DNA from: Selaginella moellendorffii
Lineage: Eukaryota; Streptophyta; Lycopodiopsida; Selaginellales; Selaginellaceae
DNA length: 64,000 bases
NCBI RefSeq assembly: GCF_000143415.4
Contig: NW_003314328.1
Coordinates: 895,889 to 959,888 of the forward strand
Direction: 5' to 3'
Part shown: piece after piece, positions 11,760-21,489 of the stretch
How the letters are laid out: each line of letters begins with the position of its first letter
Numbering within the stretch: the first letter of the stretch is position 1
Notes under the pieces: model-generated
Databases searched by the model: none
Seen by the model: the letters and a program-made list of their open reading frames with translations, nothing else
Told to the model about the DNA's origin: nothing
Program-made: the position numbers and the translations under genes

Positions 11760-11777
11760 GTGTGTGGGTGGGCACAG

Positions 11778-11817
11778 AAGCGGGTCTAGCTTTGCTCCCA
11801 CAAAGCTAGATCCGCTT
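11778..11817. repeat. Hairpin, 16-bp arms with one mismatch, 8-nt loop
   Basis: 11778-11793 pairs with 11802-11817 around the loop GCTCCCAC. It lies 18 bp after the perfect hairpin and may belong to the same rearrangement or element; the loop sequence CTCCCAC recurs in the neighbouring hairpin arm. Confidence 0.85.
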
Positions 11818-12189
11818 ACTCTTGTTACCCAAATCCTGGGGGAGATCTTCGCGTTCGATGCCACGTACATCTATGCCAAGGTACACACTGTGTGTTGTTC
11901 TCGCTGTAGAGTTTAATTTGCTGCTGTAGGGCCTGGAGGAAAGGAACCCATATGCACGTTCAGTTCATCTAAGAATGCATGTCTTCAAGGCTAGGCCAAA
12001 AGGTGAGCAGTGTTACATCTTGATCGTGACAAGCCATGGCTGGATGGAAGAAAAGTTAGAAATGCAAATGAACTGAGGTTTAACTGAATGAAGGATCACC
12101 TTTTATAACCTGGAGTGCGTCCCACGCGGCTCCTCGACCAATTGCCAAGAAAGCAGACGAGAAGGCTGGAGGTAGTGTCCAAATAAGAA

Positions 12190-12958
12190 TTAAACTTCCA
12201 GCAATGGGAAATAATACTGTTTTTTTTTTTTGTTTGGAAACAAGATCTAGTAGCATGACGTTATATTTATGAAATCACTTCTGGGTTACGTGCCACCGCG
12301 TTTGACCTTTCTGCTGGAGCATTCTTACGTCTGTGAGTTTTATCTGATGATCTGACACAAAAGATTGATATCCCAATCACCTGTCACCCAATGTTTTGCT
12401 TCACCTGAGTGCTTACAACAATGTTTCTACTATTGGTCTCTTTTTTTCTGGCAAACCAGATATCATGAACATTAGAAGCGATTGCAATACTTGTCCTATT
12501 GCTCTCATTTGTGTGTGCATTTGCAGAACTGCCATTTGTGCTCTTCAGAACATCCCTAGAGAGATTGTGATGACCATTTGCCAAGTTTCAAATCAAGAAA
12601 ACACTAAATAATAGCCCAAATCTAAGATGATTGCTTCAAGAGATGGCTAACGTCTCCTAGCTCCCACACCAAGCCCCCATGCAACTTAGCTCACCCAAGT
12701 TCAAGACAAGGGAATTGCCTGCTGGAATCCAAAAGCTCGGAAACCAAAAAAGAATATGGAACGTCAAACTCTACTGAAAAATCCAAATCCAACCAGGTGT
12801 GAAAGAACAACAGCTGCCAAAGAACAGGCCTTTGTCCACATTGCCCAGCTTCGCCAGTGCTCCCTCCAGAACCTCATAGTTCTCAATAAACTTATCATTC
12901 TTGGTTGTCTCCACACATGAATCACAAAAAGCTGTGGGATAAATCATATCAAGGATTT
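12190..12958. repeat. Duplicated spacer block, copy 1
   Basis: This non-coding stretch matches 35620-36150 closely, including the CTTACGTCTGTGAGTTTTAT and CACCTGAGTGCTTACAACAA segments in the same order. It ends at the GATTT target site of the gypsy insertion, and the match resumes at 17798. No gene is recognised; short open frames are not conserved. Confidence 0.85.
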
Positions 12959-13193
12959 TGTTAGGTGCCAGCTTTGACTACGTGGTCAATGTCGGTCAAA
13001 GGGAGGCTCAAGGGTATATTAAGGCATGTTAGGGTAAAGGACAAAAACCTATCCTAGGGCTCACAGTGGAGCGGCGGCGCAATGGAGCTTTTGAGGTAGC
13101 TCGGGGGTGGGTTGGGTGGTGAGGAACCTCAAGAGGTGGCGTAGCATAGTCTAGGGCAACTAGATCTTTGTCTTTTTGCGCCGGATCATAACA
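12959..13193 (+). repeat. 5' LTR of the 12959-17797 gypsy element
   Basis: Begins TGTTAGGTGCC and ends GGATCATAACA. It pairs with the 3' LTR at 17564-17797 at about 95% identity by eye count. Confidence 0.95.
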
Positions 13194-13194
13194 T

Positions 13195-13206
13195 TGGTAT
13201 TAGAGA
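13195..13206 (+). promoter_or_regulatory. Primer binding site, initiator tRNA-Met type (one or two mismatches)
   Basis: TGGTATTAGAGA follows the 5' LTR by one base and matches the initiator-Met primer site TGGTATCAGAGC apart from transition or end mismatches. Confidence 0.75.
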
Positions 13207-13210
13207 TAGG

Positions 13211-14250
13211 TTGGTTGCGATGGCCAACCAAGCTGAACGCTGGAATCCTATCATCGATGGTGGTGCCGACGATGGTGCCGACAAAGCTGCGGAGATTTGG
13301 ACCATTCAAGATGTGGTTCATGAGCTGCGAGCCCTTAATAAAAATCAGCAAGAGATGCAAGACGAGATGCATGGCATGATGGATACCATGCGTGGGCGTG
13401 TTGAGGCACTCGAGGCTAGACAGGGTAGCGCTCCAAGTAAGCCTTCTTTGGTAGATCGACTCAAGATTCCAACCTTTTTCGGTGATGGTAGTGTGGACGA
13501 GTGTCTCACTTGGCTAGCCAATGTGAAGAAGTTCTTGGCTGCTAGAGGAACTCCAGATGCAGAGGCTTTAGTGGCTATTCCGATGGTTTTGCATGATGCG
13601 GGTCTTCGATGGTGGAATTGGCTTGAGGAGTCCCGTGTTGCGAATAAGAAACCACCAGTGTCTACCATGGATGAATTTGAGGTTGCTTTTCGTTTACGTT
13701 TTGCCCCTCATTACGACGTGGAGAATGCTCGTACAGAACTTCGTCATTTCCAGCAAGGGAAAATGACGCTCGGGGACTATATTGAGAAGCTTACTCGCTT
13801 GATTAGTCGTGTTCCAGGATCCAGATCAGAACAAGTCCTACTTCATTGATGGCCTACATAATGAGAGCATGCGGCAACACTTGCGTCATTCTCAGCCTAC
13901 AAAGAGTTTGGAGGAGCTCTTTGATGCAGCTCGTCACCTTGACAATGACAAGCACAAGTCTCGCAAGCGTTCGCGGAGTCCTTCTGTCGAGAATCGTCGT
14001 GATAATCGCCATGGACACAAGGATGGGAACAAGCATCACAAGTTGAAGTCAGTGGTGACTACTTCAGATGCAAAGGGGTCCAAGAAGCAGAAGTTCTTTG
14101 TGAAGAATTATAGACAGTCATCATTGCGGCGAACTTGGACACTACAAGGCTGATTGTCCGCAGTTGAAGAACAAGCAGTAGGACAAGAAGAATGGCCAAT
14201 CATCTTCTCACGGTAAGTCAGATACTAAAAAGTTGCAAGCTTTATAGCGT
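13211..14250 (+). pseudogene. gypsy gag, frame-disrupted
   Basis: The open frame 13211-13849 encodes a retrotransposon Gag: LTWLANVKKFLAARGTP near 13506-13556, RWWNWLEES near 13610, and the LRHFQQGKMTLGDYIEKL block near 13735-13795. It shifts frame near 13810-13850 into 13809-14153 (SLEELFDAARHLD, Arg/Ser/Lys-rich tail). A zinc knuckle CGELGHYKADC near 14126-14158 lies in a further frame; the first Cys of its CCHC pattern appears replaced by Ser. Gag is therefore broken while pol is almost intact. Confidence 0.85.
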
Positions 14251-14291
14251 GAGGATGACGAGAGCTCGAGGATACGCGTGAATCAGCTTTA

Positions 14292-17200
14292 ATGTTGGAG
14301 GGCGTGTTCCGTGGCGATCCAGTGCGGATTTTACTGGATAGTGGGAGCGATGACAACTTTGTTTCGGCAAAGTTTGTTGCGGAGCATCGCCTGAACACAC
14401 GTGGAGTTCTTCCATACACAGTGGAAGGTGCAGCTACCTCTGCTCAGCATTTCGATGCTTGTGTCGAGGGGCTAGAAGTGTTGGTTGGCAAAACCACATT
14501 TGTGGAGACTTTTTATCTCGCGGATATCCATCGTGTGGATCTCATTCTTGGGATGCCATGGTTGGTGAAGGTGGATCCAGAGATAAAGTGGAGCATTAAG
14601 CGTATCTCGCTGGAGTATAGTGGCGTTAAAGATGTGTGGTTTGGCGAGGGCGTTCAACCACCAGTTGTTATGCTCTCTGCTACATCTTTGAAGCGGGCTT
14701 GTCGTAATGGAAAAACACTTTCAAGTTACTTGCTGTTTGTTCGTGACTTGAGGGACCAAGGCACGTGTGGGGGAGAAGCAGCAGTACGGGATGTACTTGA
14801 CGAGTTTTCTAATGTTTTTCCATCTGAACTTCCTCATGGATTGCCTCCATTACGAGGTGTGGAGCATGGGATTACATTGGAGCCGGGGACGCGGCCAATT
14901 TACCGACGTCCATTTCGGTTAAACTATGTGGAGGAGCAAGAAGTTCAACGACAAGTCAAGGAGTTACTTGAGTTTGGATTTATTCAGCCAAGTATGTCTC
15001 CGTTTGGTGCTCCGGTCTTGCTTGTGAAGAAGAAGGACGGTTCAATGCGGATGTGTATTGACTACCGTGCTTTAAACAAGAAGACAGTGAAGGACAAGAT
15101 GCCGATGCCACGTGTGGATGATATCCTGGACAAGCTTGGTGAAGCACGAGTGTTTACCAAGATTGATCTGAGGAGTGGATATCATCAGATTGTAATGGAT
15201 GATGCATCTATCTCCAAGACGGCATTCAACACAAGCTTCGGACATTTTGAGTTTACCGTTATGCCGTTTGGTTTGACGAATGCACCAGCCACATTTACTC
15301 GGTTGATGACGGAGGTCTTTGGGCGTTATCTTCACGAGTTTGTGGAGATTTTCTTGGACGATATTCTTGTTTTTAGCAAGAATATGGAGGAGCATAGGGT
15401 GCATTTGCGCAAGGTTCTTTTGTTACTTCGAGATAGCAAACTTTATGCGAAGAAGAGCAAATGTGAATTTGCAAAGTCGGAGGTGGAATATCTAGGCCAT
15501 ATTGTGACATCTAAGGGTGTCAAGACGGATCCAAGGAAGGTGGTTGTGGTGGAAAACTGGCCTACACCGACTACAGTGGCTGAGTTGCGCAGTTTTCTTG
15601 GTATGGCTAGTTACTACCGACGTTTCCAGCATAAGTTTGCAGAGGTGGCTATTCCTTTGACGCAGTTGTTACGTAAGAATGTGCCATTCGAGTGGAAGAC
15701 GCCACAAGAGGAGAGTTTTGTGGCGCTGAAACAATTGTTGAGCGAGGCTCCAGTGCTTCGCATTGCTGATCCATCGAAACCTTACGAGGTGACATGCGAT
15801 GCGAGTGGTTATGCACTGGGAGGAGTTCTCATGCAAGAGGGACAGCCTATTGCATATGAGAGTCGAACTTTGAATTCCGCTGAGCAACGCTATTCCACAT
15901 ATGAGCAAGAGTTACTCTCTATTGTTCATGCTTTGCGGACGTGGCGGCACTATCTTTATGGTGCAGTGTTCGTAGTGTTGACAGATCACAAACCACTTGT
16001 GTATCTTTTCACACAGAAGGAGTTGAACACTAGGCAAGCTCGTTGGATGGTCAAACTCATGGAGTTTGGGGGGTTTCCTATTGAGCATCGTCCGGGAAAA
16101 TCAAATGTGGTGGCGGATGCTTTATCTCGTGTTCGTCATGTGACGACGTTACGAACACGATTTTGTCATCATTTGAGTAAGGTGGTCAGCGAGTTTGGGC
16201 AATTGGTTGAGCATGCTCAAGCTCAGGATGCTGAGGTAGCCTCTTTGCGAGCCCAGATGGAAGCCCCTTTCTCATTGGTGGATGGGATTCTCTACTACAA
16301 TGGTTGTGTCTATTTGCCACAGGTGGATGTGTTAATTACTCAAGTTTTATTCCACTATCATGATCGTCCAAAAGCCGGTCATTTTGGAGGGAAGAAGACG
16401 TATGAGTTGATTAAGTGCAACTTTTATTGGAGGAATATGAAGGCTGATATCCTCAAGTATTGTAAATCATGCGAGCTTTGTCAGCGGGTTAAGGTGCCAC
16501 GGGAAAAGCCGGGGGGACTTTTGCAACCTTTACCTATTCCTCAGAGCCGTTGGTATAGTATCTCTATGGACTTCATCACTTGTTTGCCACGAACACAGAG
16601 GCAAAAGGAGCAAGTATGGGTCATAGTGGATCGGTTGACGAAGTATGTGCGGTTGTTGGCTCTTCGGAAGACTGTCACTGCCTCAGACTTGGCTGCGGTT
16701 TACTTGGAGAAAGTTTTTCCTGATTTTGGTTTGCCGGAGGACATCATTAGTGATCGAGATTCAAAGTTCACTAGTGGATTTTGGAAAAGCTTTGCAAAGG
16801 CTATGCAAGTGACTTTGAAACTCTCGAGTGGAGATCATCCTCAGACGGATGGGCAAACTGAGCATGTGAATCAGGTGGTGGAGGATATGCTACATTGTAG
16901 CATTGGTCAAAGGCAAGGACAATGGGATTTATATCTTCCGTTAGTGCAATTTGCTTACAACAATAGCCAACACAGTGGAACCAAACTAAGTCCTTACTTT
17001 GCCATGTTTGGAAGGCATCCTCGAACAGCGGTGGAGTTGGGATTGCATTTGAGTAAAGACGTTCAAGAAAAGCTTGATTCCGAGGCAACTGATTTGGCCA
17101 CAGAACTTGATGAGATTCTAGTGGTGTGCAAACGGAATTTGCAAGCAGCTCAGGATAGAGCGGAGAAGTTTGCCAATGAGCATTGCCAATTCCGGGAATA

Positions 17201-17408
17201 TAAGGTGGGTGATCTCGTCTTCGTGCGAGTGATCTTTCCGTCAAGTGAACGGCGGAACACCTTGGTGCCTTTATGGATAGGGAAGAGTGATAAACTCTCC
17301 CATCGATATGCTGGTCCATATGAAGTGCTGGAGCGCATTGGTAAAGCAACTTATCGGGTGCGGCTGCCAGCTGGGGTGAAAATTCATCCGGTATTTTATG
17401 TCAGCTAG
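14292..17408 (+). CDS. gypsy Pol polyprotein (protease, RT, RNase H, integrase), 1038 aa
   Basis: One continuous frame encodes the whole enzyme set of the element. Protease: LLDSGSDDNF near residue 15. RT: MCIDYRALN near 255, MPFGLTNAPATF near 325, catalytic FLDD near 353 in place of the usual YxDD. RNase H: CDASGYALGG near 503, YEQE near 538, LTDHKPL near 560. Integrase: HHCC zinc region (residues about 690-735), core with MDFI, SDRDSKF and HPQTDGQTE. It ends at a TAG where IHPVFYVS-LK similarity continues, so the last Gln codon of the conserved HPVFxVSxLK motif has become a stop. The downstream WDKDFVAGEELL text shows no chromodomain cage. It may be translated but lacks the extreme C-terminus. 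Confidence 0.92.
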   Translation: MLEGVFRGDPVRILLDSGSDDNFVSAKFVAEHRLNTRGVLPYTVEGAATSAQHFDACVEGLEVLVGKTTFVETFYLADIHRVDLILGMPWLVKVDPEIKWSIKRISLEYSGVKDVWFGEGVQPPVVMLSATSLKRACRNGKTLSSYLLFVRDLRDQGTCGGEAAVRDVLDEFSNVFPSELPHGLPPLRGVEHGITLEPGTRPIYRRPFRLNYVEEQEVQRQVKELLEFGFIQPSMSPFGAPVLLVKKKDGSMRMCIDYRALNKKTVKDKMPMPRVDDILDKLGEARVFTKIDLRSGYHQIVMDDASISKTAFNTSFGHFEFTVMPFGLTNAPATFTRLMTEVFGRYLHEFVEIFLDDILVFSKNMEEHRVHLRKVLLLLRDSKLYAKKSKCEFAKSEVEYLGHIVTSKGVKTDPRKVVVVENWPTPTTVAELRSFLGMASYYRRFQHKFAEVAIPLTQLLRKNVPFEWKTPQEESFVALKQLLSEAPVLRIADPSKPYEVTCDASGYALGGVLMQEGQPIAYESRTLNSAEQRYSTYEQELLSIVHALRTWRHYLYGAVFVVLTDHKPLVYLFTQKELNTRQARWMVKLMEFGGFPIEHRPGKSNVVADALSRVRHVTTLRTRFCHHLSKVVSEFGQLVEHAQAQDAEVASLRAQMEAPFSLVDGILYYNGCVYLPQVDVLITQVLFHYHDRPKAGHFGGKKTYELIKCNFYWRNMKADILKYCKSCELCQRVKVPREKPGGLLQPLPIPQSRWYSISMDFITCLPRTQRQKEQVWVIVDRLTKYVRLLALRKTVTASDLAAVYLEKVFPDFGLPEDIISDRDSKFTSGFWKSFAKAMQVTLKLSSGDHPQTDGQTEHVNQVVEDMLHCSIGQRQGQWDLYLPLVQFAYNNSQHSGTKLSPYFAMFGRHPRTAVELGLHLSKDVQEKLDSEATDLATELDEILVVCKRNLQAAQDRAEKFANEHCQFREYKVGDLVFVRVIFPSSERRNTLVPLWIGKSDKLSHRYAGPYEVLERIGKATYRVRLPAGVKIHPVFYVS

Positions 17409-17563
17409 TTGAAAGGTGTACTATCTCAGAGTGACGGGCCCAATGCCTCCTTGATGTATACGGTTGTGGAAGATGGACCAGGAGCTTGAGCAGGATTCCC
17501 CAGAAAGGGTGATCACCAGTACAACTCGTCCTTGGGACAAGGACTTTGTTGCGGGGGAAGAAT

Positions 17564-17797
17564 TGTTAGGCGCCAGCTTTGACTACGTGGTCAACATCGG
17601 TCAAAAGGAGGCTCAAGGGTATATTAAGGCATGTTAGGGTAAAGAACAAAAACCTATCCTAGAGCTCACAGTAGAGCGGCGGTGCAGTGGAGCTTTTGAG
17701 GTAGCTTGGGGGTGGTTGGGTGGTGAGGAACCTCAAGAGGTGGCATAGCATAGTCTAGGGCAACTAGATCTTTGTCTTTTTGCGCCAGATCATAACA
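17564..17797 (+). repeat. 3' LTR of the 12959-17797 gypsy element
   Basis: Begins TGTTAGGCGCC and ends AGATCATAACA, preceded by the purine-rich tract GCGGGGGAAGAA (17551-17562). It is followed by the GATTT target duplication. Confidence 0.95.
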
Positions 17798-18000
17798 GAT
17801 TTGGCACTGTGGAGAGAAAGCAGCCCTTCTTGTTGATGAGATCGGTCCAAAATGGTGCCATGCACGGAAGAATGCATCCTGCGGCAAGAGTGGGCTTGTT
17901 TCATATGTGAATTTCCGAGAAGGCAACAAGAGATACGTATATACTCTACCACGTAAAAGAATATTCTAATAAAATTAAGCATATCCTTTTTCTCTCTCTA

Positions 18001-18713
18001 TCACTTTCCTCTGTACACCGCGGAGCGAGCCACGAGAAACTCTTTGAGCGCCTCGACTGTGGGCAGCGCGAGCTTGGCAGCGGGATGCGCGAGTACGGAC
18101 TGGAAGAAGTTGTGGAGACGCGGGCACTGCTCCTGGCTCGCGGGCTTCAAGCCCATCACGCCCACAATCCCTGGGATCCACACCGCGTAGGGGGCGAGCA
18201 TCACATCCAAGAACGACATTCTCGCTCCGCCAAAGAATGGGCCTTCTTCCTCATTGCCCAGCTTCGTGAATGCTCCCTCGAGAAGCTCGCAGTTCTCGAT
18301 AAACTCCTCGTTCTTGGCGTCTCCACGCATGAATCGCATCAAGCAATCCAGAAGCTGTGCGATGGATCACATCAGGGATGTGTGGCTCTAGAGACGCATA
18401 CCTTCTTGTCGATGAAATCGGTCCAGAAGCGATACTCTGCGCGGAGGGAAGCGTCCGGAGGCAGCAGTGGAGATTCTCCGCGCCAGACCTCGTCGATGTA
18501 CTGAACAATAATGACCGATTCCACAATGGGCTTCCCATTGTGGATGAGAACCGGGACCTTCTTGTGGATTGGATTGGATTCGAGCAGGAGCTGGCCCTTG
18601 TTCCTCAGGTCCTGGGGAAGATCGTCGTGCTCGATGCCTTTGAGTAGCAATGCAATCTTCACTCGCAGAGAAAAGTGGCTCACCCGGGAGCTGAGCAGCG
18701 TCACGCCTTCCAT
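18001..18713 (-). CDS. Tau-class glutathione S-transferase, 221 aa, two exons
   Basis: Exons are 18713-18402 and 18354-18001; the 47-nt intron has GT-AG ends and phase 0. GSTs conjugate glutathione to electrophiles in the cytosol. The thioredoxin-like N-domain shows the catalytic Ser context VSHFSLR, then NPIHKKVPVLIHNGKP, ES and YIDEVW, the tau-class glutathione-site signature. Exon 2 encodes the helical domain with GPFFGG and SFLDVMLAP. The length matches plant GSTU proteins and the intron sits at the usual tau position. Its partner in the other block (36345-37050) is frame-broken. No TATA box was seen close upstream. Confidence 0.93.
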
Positions 18714-18852
18714 GGATCCGGAATGGATTGGAAAATGAGGTCTCGAGAGAACAGTAGAATTCTAGAATGCGATAAATCCAAACAGTAGTGACATTGTCAT
18801 TATATTACATTAGATACCTCCAACTTTTTCTTGTTATTAATGCAAAGGCTAT

Positions 18853-19588
18853 CTACTTCTTTACCGCAAAGCGAACCTGGATAAATTCCTTGAGCTTCTC
18901 GACCGGGGGCAGTGCGCCCTTGGCAGCCGGATGCTCGGACACGGCCTCGAAGAACTTGTGGAGACGCGGGCACTGCTCCTCGCTGGCATGCTTCAAGCCC
19001 ATCACTCCCACAATCCCGGGGATCCACACGACGAAGGGAGCGAGCATCACATCTAAGAAGGAGAAGCTCGCGCCGCCGAAGAAGGGACCCTCTTGTGTAC
19101 TTCCCAGCTTCGTCAAGGCCCCCTCGAGAAGCACGCAGTTGGCGATGAATTCCTCGTTTGCGGCATCTTTGTCGTTCCCGTGCACGAAACGCATAAAGCA
19201 GTCCAGCAGCTGTACAAGCAAAGGCGTGAGATCGAGTAGATTTCTCGAGATTTATAAAACATACCTTCTTGTCGATGAAATCGCTCCAGAAGCGGTGCTC
19301 TGCGCGGAGGAATGCGTCTTTCGGCAAGAGTGGCGATGTTCCAGGCCAAACCTCGTCGATGTAGTGGACGATGATGGCCGACTCTGCGATGGGCTTGCCC
19401 TTGTGGATGAGAACCGGGACCTTCTTGTGAACTGGATTGGACTCGAGTAGGATCTTACTCTTGTTGCCCAAATCCTCGGGGAGATCTTCGTGCTCGATGC
19501 CCTTGAGCAACAGTGCAAGCTTGGCTCGCATCGAGAAGGGGCTGGGCCAAAAGGTGAGCAGTGTTACATCTTGATCACTAGAAGCCAT
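18853..19588 (-). CDS. Tau-class glutathione S-transferase, 226 aa, two exons
   Basis: Exons are 19588-19265 and 19209-18853, with a 54-nt GT-AG intron. The start codon gives MASSDQDVTLL, with catalytic Ser in FWPSPFSMR. Next come KGIEHEDLPEDLGN, NPVHKKVPVLIHKGKPIAES and HYIDEVWPG, all tau-class signatures, then the helical domain with GPFFGGASFSFLDVMLAP. A TATA-like box (19658-19667, minus strand) lies about 70 bp upstream. It is in tandem with the GST at 18001-18713 and downstream of a UGT on the same strand. The duplicate is at 37218-37929. It is expected to be an active cytosolic enzyme; the substrate is unknown. Confidence 0.94.
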
Positions 19589-19657
19589 TGGAATTGGGAA
19601 ATCGAGAAGAAAGATCTGGAAATGCGAGAGGCTGGAGAAAGGTTTGTTGGAGTCGCG

Positions 19658-19667
19658 CTTTATATAG
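19658..19667 (-). promoter_or_regulatory. TATA box of the GST at 18853-19588
   Basis: Minus-strand CTATATAAAG about 70 bp before the start codon. The same motif and surroundings occur at 37998-38007 before the duplicate GST. Confidence 0.6.
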
Positions 19668-19888
19668 TCCGTGTGATCCACGGGGAGCGGAATTTCCGAG
19701 AAACAGGAGACGAAGGCTTCAAGGGAGTTCCAGAACATAATTCGTACCTTCGTTAGGCCACGATTGACTGAGAAGAGATATTCGAGAAGAGATCTTCGTG
19801 AATGTCCGTAGAACACTTAAGTTTTTAACCCGGTTATTCCCAAGCCCACCACCCGAGCGACCACAGTTTGTTAGACCGAAGCCAAAGA

Positions 19889-21360
19889 TCACGATCGAGT
19901 GTCGGTAGAACACAAGTCTGTGAACAGCATCAGGTTATTCCGAGAGCCACCACCCGATGCCGCTGCCTTTCTCGCCGCGTCCCTGAATTCCCTCGTTCTC
20001 GCCTTTCGAGCTTTGTCGTTGACGATCCTCGCAATGGCCTCAGCAATCTCCTCCCGCTTCACAAACGCGTCGGAGCTCCTCCCGTCCGAAACTTCCACCC
20101 CGATGCGGCACCTCTCCGCCATGATCTTGCGGTTGAGCCCCTGCTCGTATATCCGAGGCCAGCAGATGATCGGCACGCCGCTGGAGACGCTCTCCAGGAC
20201 CGAGTTCCATCCGCAGTGGCTCACGAATCCAGCCACTGCCCTGTGCGCCAGAACTTCTCTCTGCGGCGCCCATGAAACCACCAGGCCTCGTCCCTTGGTC
20301 CGCTCGACGAAGTTCTTGTAGAAGTCACTGTTCTTCACCAGGACTGTCGTGTCTGCTTCGTCCACGAACTGGGGCGGCCTGACTGTGAGCAAGAACGGCA
20401 CCTTGCTCGCCTCCAAACCGAGCGCGAGCTCCTCGAATTCCTCCTGCGACAGCTTCGCTATGCTGCCGAATGCGACATAGAGGACTGAGTCTGGCTCCTG
20501 CGTGTCGAGCCAGTCGAGGCATTCCCTGTCCTCCTTGAGAAAGCTCAGCACGGACTTCAAGTCGCCGTGATCATCCAGCACCGGGAACAAGGGACCGATT
20601 GGCAGAAACTTGTCGTTGAAAAGCTTCTTCATCGCGTCCACCACCTCGGGCTCCAGCTCGTGGAATGTGTTACACAGGATCCAGGACGACGCCTTGAGCC
20701 GCTCGGCTCCAGCACGAAAGTACTCAAGCACGGCTTCCGTGTAGTGCCATGGAAGATCAGACTGCTTGATCGAGTCTATCCCCGGAATGTAAGTGATTTC
20801 TCGGTCCTCGCCATCTGATTTTAAACAAGACAAAGATTTAGAGCTATAAGAGTTGACAAAGACAAACCTTTTATCGGAAGATCGCCTTCGGAAATAAGCA
20901 GTGGGACGTGGTACTCAACAGCAAACCAAGCCGCACTTCCAGGCCAGTAAACAGCGTATGGAATTCCAAATTCGCTGGCGACTGGAGCACACCATGATCC
21001 AGCATAGTGATCAGAGATTATGACGGTAATGCGAGGTCCACTGTCATTCAGAGCTTGGATCAAATTCTTGAACTCGCCGCCGAGATCGTAAACTGCTCTT
21101 GAAAAGCGCATTAGATCAGCTTCTGCAGCAGCGAGAACTCCTTTCGACAAATCCACCGCGGGATGAAGAGGCTCCAGCCTGATATCCAACTCCGAAGGAA
21201 AATCCCATACCTTGATCTGCTCATGAATGGAAACCACGTTGGCGATGGTAACTGCGCATCCGAGTTCTGCCAGCTTCTTGCCGAGGAACACAACTGGCGA
21301 AAAGTGCCCCTGAGCAGGATACGGGACGAGTACCACATGTGGTCTGCCTGCAAACATCAT
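19889..21360 (-). CDS. UDP-glycosyltransferase (family 1), 472 aa, copy 1
   Basis: Exons are 21360-20868 and 20814-19889, with a 53-nt GT-AG intron in phase 1. The N-terminus has VLVPYPAQGHFSPV, which carries the conserved catalytic His of plant UGTs. The C-terminal PSPG sugar-donor box runs from WAPQREVLAHRAVAGFVSHC through GWNSVLE, GVPIICWP and EQ. The last position is usually DQ; here it is EQ. UGTs transfer sugars from UDP-sugars to small acceptors in the cytosol; the acceptor cannot be told from sequence. Length is normal. It is transcribed in the same direction as the GSTs. Copy 2 (38293-39764) is about 98% identical at protein level by eye. Confidence 0.95.
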
Positions 21361-21489
21361 ATTGTCAATGCAGTTTCTCTAGAAGAAGAAGAAAGAACGA
21401 ACCTGAAGCGCTATATTTTGGTGGAGTAGGCCAGCTGACACACCGAAGCCCGTTCCTCGCCCTTCCACGTTGGCTTTTTCCGGAAAGAA

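Larger units (their letters stand above)
10870..12037 (-). pseudogene. Tau-class GST pseudogene (copy 1 partner of the GST at 31033-31759)
   Basis: Exon 2 remnants lie at about 10870-11215 (ISDSLERFI to the C-terminus, with frame breaks) and exon 1 remnants at about 11290-11500 (KGIEHEDLPQDLGN, NPVHKKVPVLIHKGKP). The start codon region survives separately near 12000-12037, split off by about 500 bp. That gap includes a second copy of an exon-1 fragment at 11821-11862 and two hairpins. A frameshift after KGKP and loss of the glutathione-site continuation make it non-functional. The matching gene in the other block is intact. Confidence 0.85.
11691..12278. repeat. 588-bp segment bounded by perfect 25-bp inverted repeats
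   Basis: GTGATTTCATAAATATAACG plus TCATG at 11691-11715 is the exact reverse complement of 12254-12278. The interior contains two hairpins and the 5' end of a GST pseudogene. No target-site duplication is visible, so a MITE or fold-back element is possible but unproven. The right arm, with its flank, also occurs in diverged form near 35660-35690. Confidence 0.7.
12959..17797 (+). mobile_element. Nearly intact Ty3/gypsy LTR retrotransposon with 5-bp target duplication
   Basis: LTRs of 235 and 234 bp (TGTTAGG to CATAACA) flank gag and pol. GATTT occurs at 12954-12958 and again at 17798-17802. The uninterrupted site exists in the other block near 36130-36145 (AAGGATTTGGCAC), which proves insertion after or independently of the block duplication. 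By eye the LTRs differ by about 12 substitutions, all transitions, plus one 1-bp indel. No chromodomain is evident after the integrase. Confidence 0.95.

Noticed and set aside
11691-12278. Classical MITE call for the 25-bp inverted repeats
   Set aside because: No target-site duplication is visible, and the interior contains the native start of a GST pseudogene, so a simple inserted MITE does not fit.
16801-17349. 182-codon minus-strand frame opposite gypsy pol
   Set aside because: Antisense shadow of the intact pol frame; no motif is present and codon content follows the plus strand.
18800-19816. 338-codon minus-strand open frame
   Set aside because: It is GST exon 1 read through its intron and into exon 2 in the wrong frame, plus upstream promoter DNA. 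The spliced two-exon GST explains the signal.
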